Shown piece after piece: positions 51,131-59,302 of a DNA stretch of 64,000 bases (its first letter is position 1; the number at the start of each line of letters is the position of its first letter). The DNA comes from Paraburkholderia tropica (lineage in GTDB: Bacteria; Pseudomonadota; Gammaproteobacteria; Burkholderiales; Burkholderiaceae). The notes beneath the pieces are model-generated. The model was not told the DNA's origin, did no database searches, and worked only from the letters and a program-made list of their open reading frames with translations. A program made the position numbers and the translations under genes. Where the stretch lies: NCBI RefSeq assembly GCF_914484835.1, contig NZ_CAJZAR010000067.1, positions 1 through 64,000 of the forward strand, in the 5' to 3' direction.

Positions 51131-52153
51131 ATGACCGACACTTCCCGCGCTAACAAGGACCTCGTGCTGATCACCGGCGCGTCCGGCTTCGTCGGCTCGG
51201 CCGTCGCCCGCATCGCGCTGGAAAAAGGCTTTGCCGTGCGCCTGCTGGTGCGCGCGACGAGCCCGCGCAAGAACCTCGAATCGCTCGACGTCGAGATCGT
51301 CACCGGCGACATGCGCGACGAAGCCTCGATGCGCCGTGCGCTCGACGGCGTGCGCTACCTGTTCCACGTGGCCGCCGACTATCGCCTCTGGGCGCCCGAT
51401 CCGCTCGAAATCGAGCGCGCCAATCTCGAAGGCGCCGAAGCCACCATGCGCGCCGCGCTCGCCGCGGGCGTGGAACGCATCGTCTACACGAGCAGCGTGG
51501 CCACGCTCAAGGTCACGAGTTCCGGCAACTCCGCCGACGAAACCTCGCCGCTCAAGGCCGATCAGGCGATCGGCGTGTACAAGCGCAGCAAGGTGATCGC
51601 CGAGCGCGCGGTCGAGCGCATGATCGAGCAGGACGGCCTGCCCGCCGTGATCGTCAATCCGTCGACGCCGATCGGTCCGCGCGACGTGAAGCCCACGCCC
51701 ACGGGCCGCATCATCGTCGAGGCGGCGACGGGCAAGATGCCCGCGTTCGTCGACACGGGCCTGAACCTCGTGCACGTCGACGACGTGGCGAACGGCCACT
51801 TTCTCGCGCTGGAGCGCGGGCGCATCGGCGAGCGCTATATCCTCGGCGGCGAAAACCTGCCGCTCCAGCAGATGCTCGCCGACATCGCCGGGATGGTGGG
51901 CCGCAAGCCGCCGACGATCGCGCTGCCGCGCTGGCCGCTCTATCCGCTCGCGATGGGCGCGGAAGCCGTAGCGCGCATCACGAAGCGCGAGCCGTTCGTG
52001 ACCGTCGACGCGCTGAAGATGTCGAAAAACAAGATGTATTTCACGTCGGCGAAGGCGGAGCGCGAGCTGGGCTATCAGGCGCGGCCGTATCGCGAAGGTC
52101 TCAAGGACGCGCTCGCGTGGTTCCGTGAAGCGGGTTATCTGAACGCGAAGTAA
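51131..52153 (+). CDS. hpnA: Hopanoid-associated sugar epimerase
   Basis: A 340-residue extended SDR. The NAD motif is TGASGFVG, and the active site is the YKRSK motif with upstream SSVATL. FHVAADYRLWAPDPLEIERANLEGAE is the HpnA signature. HpnA is thought to modify the sugar-derived side chain of bacteriohopanepolyols. It is a lone plus-strand gene; TACAAT at 51060 may be its -10. Other hopanoid genes lie 1-5 kb to the right. Confidence 0.9.
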   Translation: MTDTSRANKDLVLITGASGFVGSAVARIALEKGFAVRLLVRATSPRKNLESLDVEIVTGDMRDEASMRRALDGVRYLFHVAADYRLWAPDPLEIERANLEGAEATMRAALAAGVERIVYTSSVATLKVTSSGNSADETSPLKADQAIGVYKRSKVIAERAVERMIEQDGLPAVIVNPSTPIGPRDVKPTPTGRIIVEAATGKMPAFVDTGLNLVHVDDVANGHFLALERGRIGERYILGGENLPLQQMLADIAGMVGRKPPTIALPRWPLYPLAMGAEAVARITKREPFVTVDALKMSKNKMYFTSAKAERELGYQARPYREGLKDALAWFREAGYLNAK

Positions 52154-52329
52154 GCCGCGCGCAGGTCGCGCGAAGCTCGGCACGCGCCGCCGGAAACGCC
52201 CGATTTGCGGCCTTCCGGCGGCTTCTCGCGCACTTTGTTACAACTTTTGTTGCGACATGCTTACAACGGCGGACGGGCAATGCGCGTGCGCTATGGGTAA
52301 AATCGCGGGTCTTACCAGAGAAGCCTCGC

Positions 52330-53031
52330 ATGAATCTTCAAGACCAGATCGGCGCGCTCGAAGTGGGTGTCGATCAGCTCATCCAGGCCGTCCGCACCGC
52401 GCCCGCGCTGCATATCGTCGATACGCCGGCTGCCGCAGCGCCCGCCACGGCGCTCGCACCCGACGACGCGCCCGCGTTCGAAGCCCCGCCGAAGCTCGAA
52501 GTCCCGCCTTCGCCTTTCGAAGACGCCGAGTCCGTCGCTGCGCCGGCGCAGCCGTCCGCGCCTGCGCAAGCCGTCGCCGCGCCGCAGGCCGAAGTGCAAT
52601 CCGCGGCTGACGAAGCCGTCGAATCCGCTGAAGTCGTCGAAACCGTCGAAACCGTCGACTCCGCAGCCGACCAGCCCGCGAACGCCGAAGCAGCCGCGAA
52701 CGCCGCAGGCCCGCTGCTCGAAGTCGGCCGCCCGTCGCAGAACGAGATCACGATGACGATCGGCGGTCAGACCGTGTCGCTGCATCCGATGCAGGTCGGC
52801 CAGCTGATCGAGGAACTCGCGAACGCGCGCGCCTCGATGCAGCCCGAGCCGCCGCCCGGCATTCCGCCCGGCTGGCGCTTCGCTTCGACGAAGAATCCGA
52901 CGATGGCCGTGCAGAAGCAGTCGAACGGCGACCGTCTGCTCGTGCTGCGCCACAACGGTCACGGCTGGGTGCCGTTCACGTTCTCGCCCGACATGGTCGT
53001 GCAGATGTACATGATGCTGACGCAGCGCTAA
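52330..53031 (+). CDS. Hypothetical protein with Ala/Pro/Glu-rich linker
   Basis: A 233-residue protein without recognised family. Residues 1-40 and 130-233 look folded; between them lies a long Ala-Pro-Glu-Val-rich linker (about 42-125). The C-terminal part (TMTIGGQTVSLHPMQVGQLIEELANARASMQ, then GWRFASTKNPTMAVQKQSNGDRLLVLRHNGHGWVPFTFSPDM) is likely a small conserved domain. There is no signal peptide. It lies between hpnA and hpnB, convergent with hpnB; TAAAAT at 52298 is a possible -10. Confidence 0.75.
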   Translation: MNLQDQIGALEVGVDQLIQAVRTAPALHIVDTPAAAAPATALAPDDAPAFEAPPKLEVPPSPFEDAESVAAPAQPSAPAQAVAAPQAEVQSAADEAVESAEVVETVETVDSAADQPANAEAAANAAGPLLEVGRPSQNEITMTIGGQTVSLHPMQVGQLIEELANARASMQPEPPPGIPPGWRFASTKNPTMAVQKQSNGDRLLVLRHNGHGWVPFTFSPDMVVQMYMMLTQR

Positions 53032-53064
53032 ACCGCGCCGCCTCGACCTACCGCATCGACGTAA

Positions 53065-53099
53065 AAAAAGCCGCCGCGTGAAAACGCGGCGGCTTTTTT
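53065..53099. terminator. Bidirectional terminator between the hypothetical gene and hpnB
   Basis: AGCCGCCGCG (53069-53078) pairs with CGCGGCGGCT (53085-53094) around a 6-base loop, with A-run on the left and T-run on the right. Confidence 0.95.
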
Positions 53100-53131
53100 A
53101 CTGTTCTGCTGAACGGCTGAAGCGGCGAATC

Positions 53132-54310
53132 TCAGCGCCCTTGCACCGGCGCCTGCACGCGCGCCTTCCACTGGCCGCCCTTGCCGCGCCAGAAGCGCCA
53201 CGCCGAAGCGAACGTCGCGCCCACGTAGAACAGCGCGACGAGCGGCAGGAACGGCGCCCACAGCGGCGAGCGGCGGTAGTACGCGAGCATCGGCGCATAG
53301 GCGCAGCACATCAGCGCCCAGGCGAGCCACGCGGGCCAGCCCTGCGCGCCCAGCGCGAGCGCGACCACGGGCGGCGCGAGATAGATCACCGCCATGCCCA
53401 GCAGCGTGCCCGCAAGCTGCCACGCCGAGTAATGCAGCTGCGTGAACGCGGTGCGCGCGATCATGTTCCAGATGTCCTTCCACGAATCGTAGGGGCGCAG
53501 CGACACGCTTTTCGCCGCCACGTCCAGACGGATCGGATGCTGGCCCTGGCCGCGATGCTTGATGCGCGCGGCGAGGCTGCAATCGTCGATGAGTTCGGCG
53601 CGGATCGACTCGATACCGCCCGCTTCCTCCAGCGCCGTGCGGCGCACCAGCATGCAGCCGCCCGCCGCCGCCGCCGTCTTGTTGCGCGGATTGTTGACCC
53701 ACGCGAACGGATAGAGCTTGGCGAAGAAGAACACGAAGGCCGGAATCAGCGCCTTTTCCCAGAACGAGTCGCAGCGCAGACGCACCATCAGCGAAACCAG
53801 GTCGCGCTTCTCGGCCTGCGCGCGCACCACGAGCTGCGCGAGCGCGTCGGGCGGATGGCCGATGTCGGCGTCGGTGAGCAGCAGATAGTCGGCGTCCAGA
53901 CCGAGCGTGCGCACGGCCTCGATGCCCTGCGACTGCGCCCAGACCTTGCCCGACCAGCCCGCCGGCAGCGGTTTCGCGCTGATGACGGTGAGCTTTTCCG
54001 GGCAGTGCAGCGCGAGCGCGGCGGCGCGCGCGGCTTCGGCGGTGCCGTCGGTGCTGTGGTCGTCGATGACGATCACGTGGAAGTCGCCGCCGTAGTTCTG
54101 CTGGAGCAGCGAGGCGACGGCTTCGCCGATCGCGTCGGCTTCGTTGCGCGCGGGCACCACGGCACACGCCGACGGCCAGCCCGCCGCGGGCTCGACGAGC
54201 GGCAGCGGCGCGGCCGGACGCGAGCGCCAGAAGCCGCCGCGCCCGAACAGCAGTACGAGCCAGATCACCAGCGACAGGCAGGACACGGCAAAGAGAATCG
54301 TTGTCATCAT
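53132..54310 (-). CDS. hpnB: Hopanoid-associated glycosyltransferase
   Basis: A 392-residue family-2 glycosyltransferase with an N-terminal membrane helix (ILFAVSCLSLVIWLVLLF) and two or three helices near the C-terminus. Catalytic features: VVPARNEADAIGE, DDHSTDGT, the metal-binding LTDADIGH, and DDCSLAARIKH. These fit HpnB, implicated in side-chain processing of hopanoids. The start overlaps the end of hpnC (ATGATGA), so the two are coupled. Confidence 0.9.
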   Translation of the reverse strand: MMTTILFAVSCLSLVIWLVLLFGRGGFWRSRPAAPLPLVEPAAGWPSACAVVPARNEADAIGEAVASLLQQNYGGDFHVIVIDDHSTDGTAEAARAAALALHCPEKLTVISAKPLPAGWSGKVWAQSQGIEAVRTLGLDADYLLLTDADIGHPPDALAQLVVRAQAEKRDLVSLMVRLRCDSFWEKALIPAFVFFFAKLYPFAWVNNPRNKTAAAAGGCMLVRRTALEEAGGIESIRAELIDDCSLAARIKHRGQGQHPIRLDVAAKSVSLRPYDSWKDIWNMIARTAFTQLHYSAWQLAGTLLGMAVIYLAPPVVALALGAQGWPAWLAWALMCCAYAPMLAYYRRSPLWAPFLPLVALFYVGATFASAWRFWRGKGGQWKARVQAPVQGR

Positions 54311-55185
54311 GCGTTATTACTCTCGATCGAAGGCGCGCGCACGCCTACGCGGCGCGACAGCCACATGGCCGCCGTGCGCATCAGCACCACGGCCCAGTCG
54401 GATGCGCGCAGCGCGGGCCGCACGCGGAAGATGTCGTAATCGGCGCGCTCGATGAGTTCGAGCACGCGCAGGCCGCCGTGCACCACGCTGCACAGCTCCA
54501 GTCCGAAGCGCCCCGGCGCGCGCAGCGCGAGCGGCGCGCCGCTCAGCATCAGCGCGCGCGCTTCGTTGACCTCGTGGCGCATCAGCGCGCGCCACGCGTC
54601 GTCCACCACGCCCGCGGCGATCTGCGCCTCGCTCACGTTGAAACGCGCACGTTCGGCCTGCGGCAAGTAGACGCGGCCGCGCTGCCAGTCGGCGGACACG
54701 TCCTGCAGGAAGGTGATGAGCTGCAGCGCCGTGCAGATGGAATCGGAATCGGCGAGATTCGCGGGCGAGGCCTCGTCGATCAGATGCAGCATCAGATGGC
54801 CGACCGGATTCGCGGAGCGGTGGCAGAAGTCGAGCAGCGCCAGCCGGTCGGCGTAACGCGTGGTGTCGATGTCCTGATCGAACGCCGACACCAGATCGTA
54901 GAACGGCTGCAACGGCAGGCGGCAGCGGCGCACGACGTCGGCGAGCCGCGCGAACAGCATCGGATGGACGGGCGCCGTGCGGCCCTCGGCAACGGCGTCG
55001 AGGCCGTCGCGAAAGTCCGCGAGCCGCGCATGACGCTCCTCGGGGAGCCAGTCGCCTTCGTCCGCGATGTCGTCGAGCGCGCGCGCGACATGGTAGATCA
55101 CGCCGACAGGCGCACGCAGCGCCTTCGGCAGCAACAGCTTCGCTACCGGAAATTCGTCGTAGTGGTCGGGTTCCATGGCGTCCAT
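54307..55185 (-). CDS. hpnC: Hydroxysqualene synthase
   Basis: A 292-residue trans-prenyltransferase-like enzyme. DHYDEFPVAKLLLPKALRAPVGVIYHVARALDDIADEGDW is split by the first Asp-rich motif DDIAD (D38, D39, D42), and the second is in LQDVSADWQRGR. The start sequence is that of HpnC (converts presqualene diphosphate to hydroxysqualene) rather than HpnD. HpnD and HpnE, its usual partners, are not in the window. It is first in an operon with hpnB. Confidence 0.88.
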   Translation of the reverse strand: MDAMEPDHYDEFPVAKLLLPKALRAPVGVIYHVARALDDIADEGDWLPEERHARLADFRDGLDAVAEGRTAPVHPMLFARLADVVRRCRLPLQPFYDLVSAFDQDIDTTRYADRLALLDFCHRSANPVGHLMLHLIDEASPANLADSDSICTALQLITFLQDVSADWQRGRVYLPQAERARFNVSEAQIAAGVVDDAWRALMRHEVNEARALMLSGAPLALRAPGRFGLELCSVVHGGLRVLELIERADYDIFRVRPALRASDWAVVLMRTAAMWLSRRVGVRAPSIESNNA

Positions 55186-55677
55186 TGGGGTCGGTCCCGC
55201 CCGGCCTCTGGCGCACGGACGGCGGGGAGCGATAGTTTAAGGGTTCCCGCGTCATGTTGCACCGCGCCACCGCCGGCCGTCGGACAAAGCGCGCGCGCCC
55301 CGGCGAATCGGCGCCGGATCCGCCCCCGAACGGCTTTCAATCACCTGACGAAAACCCGCCGCGCCCCCGCCAGCACAGCCTTGTCACCGTATCGCCGCGC
55401 ACCTGACATTTGCCCGACACCGCGCTGTCACGGCCCGTAAGCCGCGCCCGAATAGAGGCCAAAACGGGGCCCTATTCGATTATCGTCGCGTGCGCGCCGC
55501 ACCTTCTCGTTCGCCAACCAGCAAACACGGGGCGATGGGGTTAAAATGCGCGTCTGGTTTTTCCGCCATCCCCTGGCGGATCAAGCATTTACTAGCTTCT
55601 TATTAATAATGATGGTCGCGGCGAGCGGGGCTGACACGCCCCTTTCGGTAACCGCGGCAGTCGGAGTTCGCCACCTT
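55186..55677. promoter_or_regulatory. Divergent region between hpnC and ispH
   Basis: These 492 bases hold no supported gene. TAAAAT at 55542-55547 and the AT-rich TATTAATAAT at 55601-55610 are candidate -10 regions for ispH. Between them, CCGCCA and TGGCGG (55563-55568 and 55574-55579) form a small hairpin that could lie in the ispH leader. Confidence 0.5.
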
Positions 55678-56622
55678 ATGCGAGTCATCCTTGCCCAACC
55701 CCGCGGCTTTTGTGCGGGGGTTGTCCGTGCGATCGAGATTGTCGATCGCGCATTGCAGAAGCACGGCGCGCCCGTCTACGTGCGCCATGAAATCGTCCAC
55801 AACCGGCACGTGGTCGAAAACCTGCGTAACAAGGGCGCGCGTTTCGTGGAAGAGCTCGACGAAGTGCCCGAGGGCGCGGTCGCCATTTTCAGCGCCCACG
55901 GCGTTGCCAAGACGGTCGAACGCGCAGCCGAAGTCCGTGACCTCGACGTGCTGGACGCAACCTGTCCGCTCGTCACCAAGGTTCACGTTCAGGGCCGCCA
56001 GTACGTGGCCGCCGGCCGCACGCTGATCCTGATCGGCCACGCCGGTCACCCGGAAGTGGAAGGCACGATCGGCCAGATTCCGGGCACCGTGCTGCTGGTG
56101 CAGAGCGAGGCCGATGTGGCCAAGCTCGAGCTGCCGCTCGACGCGCCGCTCGCGTACGTGACGCAAACCACGCTGTCGGTGGACGACACGCGCGGCATCA
56201 TCGACGCGCTGCTCAAGCGGTTCTCCGACATCGTCGGTCCCGACACGCGCGACATCTGCTACGCCACGCAGAATCGCCAGGCGGCTGTGCGCGATCTGTC
56301 CTCGCAGGTCGACGTGCTGCTCGTCGTGGGCGCGACCAACAGCTCGAACTCGAATCGTCTGCGCGAAATCGGCAGCGAGTCGGGTCTGCCGAGCTACCTC
56401 GTGGCGGACGGCTCGGAAGTGAAGGCCGAGTGGTTCGAAGGCGCACACACGGTCGGCATCACGGCCGGTGCGTCGGCGCCCGAAGAAATGGTGGAAAACG
56501 TGATTGACGCGCTGCGCGCGTTGGGGCCTGTCGAGGTGTCGACGATGGCGGGCCGTGAAGAAAAAGTCGAATTCAAGCTGCCGTCGAAGCTGTTGCAACC
56601 GCTCGTCGCGCGCGAAGTTTAA
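55678..56622 (+). CDS. ispH: 4-hydroxy-3-methylbut-2-enyl diphosphate reductase
   Basis: A 314-residue Fe-S enzyme for the last MEP-pathway step, giving IPP and DMAPP. The three cluster cysteines are C12 (GFCAG), C96 (DATCPLV) and C194 (DICYATQNRQ). H41, H74, H124 and E126 (HAGHPEVEG) match known active-site residues. The ATG at 55678 gives the exact family start (MRVILAQPRGFCAGV). It lies ten bases upstream of hpnH, tying isoprenoid supply to hopanoid synthesis. A second genomic ispH elsewhere is possible. Confidence 0.95.
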   Translation: MRVILAQPRGFCAGVVRAIEIVDRALQKHGAPVYVRHEIVHNRHVVENLRNKGARFVEELDEVPEGAVAIFSAHGVAKTVERAAEVRDLDVLDATCPLVTKVHVQGRQYVAAGRTLILIGHAGHPEVEGTIGQIPGTVLLVQSEADVAKLELPLDAPLAYVTQTTLSVDDTRGIIDALLKRFSDIVGPDTRDICYATQNRQAAVRDLSSQVDVLLVVGATNSSNSNRLREIGSESGLPSYLVADGSEVKAEWFEGAHTVGITAGASAPEEMVENVIDALRALGPVEVSTMAGREEKVEFKLPSKLLQPLVAREV

Positions 56623-56632
56623 GGAGGACGTC

Positions 56633-57784
56633 TTGTCTATTCCGCTGCTACAAAAAGTCCGCGTTGGCGCGTACATCTTCCGTCAACATTTCGGCGGCAA
56701 TAAGCGCTATCCGCTCGCGCTCATGCTCGAGCCGCTGTTCCGCTGCAACCTGGCCTGTAACGGCTGCGGCAAGATCGACTATCCGGATCCCATCCTGAAC
56801 CAGCGTCTGTCGCTGGAAGAGTGCCTCGGCGCCGTGGACGAATGCGGTGCGCCGGTCGTGTCGATCGCAGGCGGCGAGCCGCTGCTGCACAAGGAAATGC
56901 CCCAGATCGTCAAGGGCATCATGGCGCGCAAGAAGTTCGTGTACCTGTGCACGAACGCGCTGCTCATGGAAAAGAAGATGGACGACTACGAGCCGAGCCC
57001 GTACTTCGTCTGGTCGGTTCACCTCGACGGCGACCGCGAAGCGCACGACCATTCGGTCTCGCAGGAAGGCGTCTACGACAAGGCCGTCGCGGCCATCAAG
57101 GAAGCCAAGCGCCGCGGCTTCCGCGTGAACATCAACTGCACGCTGTTCAACGACGCGCAGCCGGAACGCGTGGCGAAGTTCTTCGACACGGCTCACTCGA
57201 TCGGCGTGGACGGCATCACGGTGTCGCCGGGCTACGCGTATGAGCGCGCGCCGGACCAGCAGCACTTCCTGAACCGCGACAAGACGAAGAACCTGTTCCG
57301 CGAAATCTTCAAGCGCGGCAACAACGGCAAGAAGTGGTCGTTCAGCCAGTCGAGCCTGTTCCTCGACTTCCTGGCCGGCAACCAGACCTACGAATGCACG
57401 CCGTGGGGCAACCCGGCGCGCACGGTGTTCGGCTGGCAAAAGCCGTGCTATCTGGTCGGCGAAGGTTATGTGAAGACCTTCAAGGAACTGATGGAAACGA
57501 CCGAGTGGGACAAGTACGGCACGGGCAAGTACGAGAAGTGCGCGGACTGCATGGTCCACTGCGGCTTCGAGGCGACCGCCGTGATGGACACGGTCGCGCA
57601 TCCGCTGAAGGCGCTGAAGGTCGCGTTGACCGGCCCGAAGACCGAAGGTGCATTCGTCAAGGACATCCCGCTGGATACCCAGCGTCCGGCGGAATACGTG
57701 TTCTCGCGTCACGTCGAGATCAAGCTCGAAGAGATCCAGAACTCGGCCAAGACCAAGAAGCCGGTGACGGTCGCGGCGGGCTAA
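56633..57784 (+). CDS. hpnH: Adenosyl-hopene transferase (radical SAM)
   Basis: A 383-residue radical SAM enzyme that adds 5'-deoxyadenosine to diploptene, opening bacteriohopanepolyol synthesis. The cluster motif is CNLACNGC (C38, C42, C45), with GGEPLLHKE, and the C-terminus has CADCMVHCG. The start is TTG at 56633, set by a strong AAGGAGG site seven bases upstream and a typical HpnH start (SIPLLQKVRVGAYI). A strong terminator follows. Confidence 0.95.
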   Translation: MSIPLLQKVRVGAYIFRQHFGGNKRYPLALMLEPLFRCNLACNGCGKIDYPDPILNQRLSLEECLGAVDECGAPVVSIAGGEPLLHKEMPQIVKGIMARKKFVYLCTNALLMEKKMDDYEPSPYFVWSVHLDGDREAHDHSVSQEGVYDKAVAAIKEAKRRGFRVNINCTLFNDAQPERVAKFFDTAHSIGVDGITVSPGYAYERAPDQQHFLNRDKTKNLFREIFKRGNNGKKWSFSQSSLFLDFLAGNQTYECTPWGNPARTVFGWQKPCYLVGEGYVKTFKELMETTEWDKYGTGKYEKCADCMVHCGFEATAVMDTVAHPLKALKVALTGPKTEGAFVKDIPLDTQRPAEYVFSRHVEIKLEEIQNSAKTKKPVTVAAG

Positions 57785-57841
57785 GCGCTGCGTTCAGAGC
57801 GACTTCAGCGTGGTCGCGCCGCAAGGCGCGATCGCTGAATC

Positions 57842-57877
57842 AAAAAAGCGCAACGGTGCAGACCGTTGCGCTTTTTT
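57842..57877. terminator. Strong bidirectional terminator after hpnH
   Basis: AAAAAAGCGCAACGGT (57842-57857) is perfectly complementary to 57862-57877 around GCAG. It serves hpnH and the convergent VOC gene. Confidence 0.95.
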
Positions 57878-57898
57878 CTTTTGGGCGTCACAACAAGA

Positions 57899-58348
57899 TC
57901 ACGACTGAATCATCTTCCAGCCGTTGCCCGCCGGATCGCGGAAGCCGGCGTCGATGCTGCCGTAGCGCTCGGTCGGCTCCTGCGTGAATTCCACGCCGCG
58001 CGCCGACCATTCGGCGTAGCGCGCGCGGCAGTCGGCCACCGCGAGCACGAGCGGCGGCATCGCGCCCTTGGCCACCATCGCGCGCAGCGTCTGCGCGGTG
58101 GCCTCGTCGTGCACGGGCGGGCCGGGCGTGAAGAGGCCGAGCTGGAACGAGGGCTGCTCGGGATGCTGGACCGTCAGCCAGCGATACGCGCCGTTGCGCA
58201 CGTCCGCATGGACGCGAAAGCCGAGTTTGTCGACGTAGAACGCGAGCGCCGCGTCCTGATCGTCGACGTAGATGCCCACGACGTTGACGCCTTGCTTCAC
58301 GTCCTGCTTCACGTCCTGCTTCACGTCCTGCTTCACGGCTTGATTCAT
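57899..58348 (-). CDS. VOC-family (glyoxalase-like) protein
   Basis: A 149-residue vicinal-oxygen-chelate protein. After an N-terminal repeat tail, GIYVDDQDAALAFYVDKLGFRVHADV opens the fold and GSIDAGFRDPAGNGWKMIQS closes it. Possible roles: thiol or antibiotic modification, or methylglyoxal handling. Residues 5-19 are repeats of Val-Lys-Gln-Asp encoded by a 12-bp tandem repeat. Its start overlaps the AraC-type gene stop, so the two are coupled. Confidence 0.88.
   Translation of the reverse strand: MNQAVKQDVKQDVKQDVKQGVNVVGIYVDDQDAALAFYVDKLGFRVHADVRNGAYRWLTVQHPEQPSFQLGLFTPGPPVHDEATAQTLRAMVAKGAMPPLVLAVADCRARYAEWSARGVEFTQEPTERYGSIDAGFRDPAGNGWKMIQS
58295..58342 (-). repeat. Four 12-bp repeats in the VOC gene start
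   Basis: CTTCACGTCCTG occurs three times in a row, then a variant CTTCACGGCTTG. On the coding strand they give Val-Lys-Gln-Asp units. The repeat is in frame, so copy change would only vary the tail length. Confidence 0.92.
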
Positions 58349-58902
58349 GATGCCTCCCCGGCCTTCGGCCGCGCGTTGGATGATGGCCGCACTGTAGCCT
58401 TCGCCGCGCGGCGGCGCTTCTCCAAAACTGCCATCGTCAGATCGGGGCGCTGCGCCGCCTTCAGCACGCAGGCGGGCACGCTGCCCAGTTCGGCCATGTT
58501 CGCGCGCGCCGCCTCGCGCATCGCGCCCGGGCTGTTGCCGGTGATGTCGCGAAAGATGCGCCCGAAGGTGCCGAGGCTTTCCCAGCCCGTGGCGAAGGCG
58601 ATATCGGTGATGGCGAGGTCGGTGTCGCGCAGGAGCGTGGTGGCCTGCTCGATGCGCCGCGTGAGCAGATAGCGATGCGGTGGCAGACCGAAGGCGCGCT
58701 TGAACGAGCGCGCGAAATGCGCTTCGGAGACGCCGCTCACGGCGGCCAGCCGCTTGACGGGCCAGGCTTCGTGCGAGGCGGCGTCCATGCGGTCCTTCGC
58801 GCGCAACAGGCGGCGCAGCAGCGCGGGATCTTCGAGCGCGTCCGTGGACCCGGAAGGCGGCGAGGCAGACAGCGAGGCATCGAATTCTTCGCGGGCGGAC
58901 AT
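58345..58902 (-). CDS. AraC-family regulator
   Basis: A 185-residue protein with an AraC-type double helix-turn-helix (about 25-125: VSGVSEAHFARSFKRAFGLPPHRYLLTRRI and TDIAFATGWESLGTFGRIFRDITGNSPGA). No N-terminal sensor domain exists; a short C-terminal extension follows. The ATG at 58902 is chosen; a GTG 24 bases upstream is possible. It overlaps the VOC gene start by four bases, and its target is likely this pair. Confidence 0.88.
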   Translation of the reverse strand: MSAREEFDASLSASPPSGSTDALEDPALLRRLLRAKDRMDAASHEAWPVKRLAAVSGVSEAHFARSFKRAFGLPPHRYLLTRRIEQATTLLRDTDLAITDIAFATGWESLGTFGRIFRDITGNSPGAMREAARANMAELGSVPACVLKAAQRPDLTMAVLEKRRRAAKATVRPSSNARPKAGEAS

Positions 58903-58974
58903 GATCGGCGGCGACCCTCGTGACACGGCGTGCGGACGTAATCCGCGTAGTGTAGGCGCTTTGCGCCGCCCATG

Positions 58975-59010
58975 AAAAAAGCGCGACGGCTTTCGCCATC
59001 GCGCTTTTTT
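58975..59010 (-). terminator. Terminator of the cstA-ybdD operon
   Basis: AAAAAAGCGCGA (58975-58986) pairs with TCGCGCTTTTTT (58999-59010), with one mismatch deeper in the stem. On minus it ends the gene pair above it. Confidence 0.9.
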
Positions 59011-59052
59011 ACCGGCATGAGCCGCGGCTTATTTCACCTTCCAGCCCGCGCC

Positions 59053-59259
59053 TCAGCAGCATTTCCCCGCGCCCGAACCGTAACGCGCATTCTGGCGCTC
59101 GCGGAAAAACTCCTCGTAGGTCATCACCGGACGATCGGGATGCGTCGCGCGCATGTGCGCGACGTAGCCATCGTAGTCCGGCAGACCGACCATCAGACGC
59201 ATCGCCTGGCCCAGATAGCGGCCCGCCGTCTGCACGTTGTCGCGAAGTTCCGAGAACAT
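59053..59259 (-). CDS. ybdD: YbdD-family small protein
   Basis: A 68-residue protein of the YbdD/YjiX family (DUF466), known as a partner of CstA transporters. GRYLGQAMRLMVGLPDYDGYVAHMRATHPDRPVMTYEEFFRERQNARYG is nearly the whole family consensus. It ends in an unusual GKCC. It lies 43 bases after cstA. In E. coli such proteins are needed for CstA-type pyruvate uptake. Confidence 0.92.
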   Translation of the reverse strand: MFSELRDNVQTAGRYLGQAMRLMVGLPDYDGYVAHMRATHPDRPVMTYEEFFRERQNARYGSGAGKCC

Positions 59260-59302
59260 GATGCGCTCCGTTCAGTGCGTAAGTCAGTGCGTGAAATGTC
59301 GA

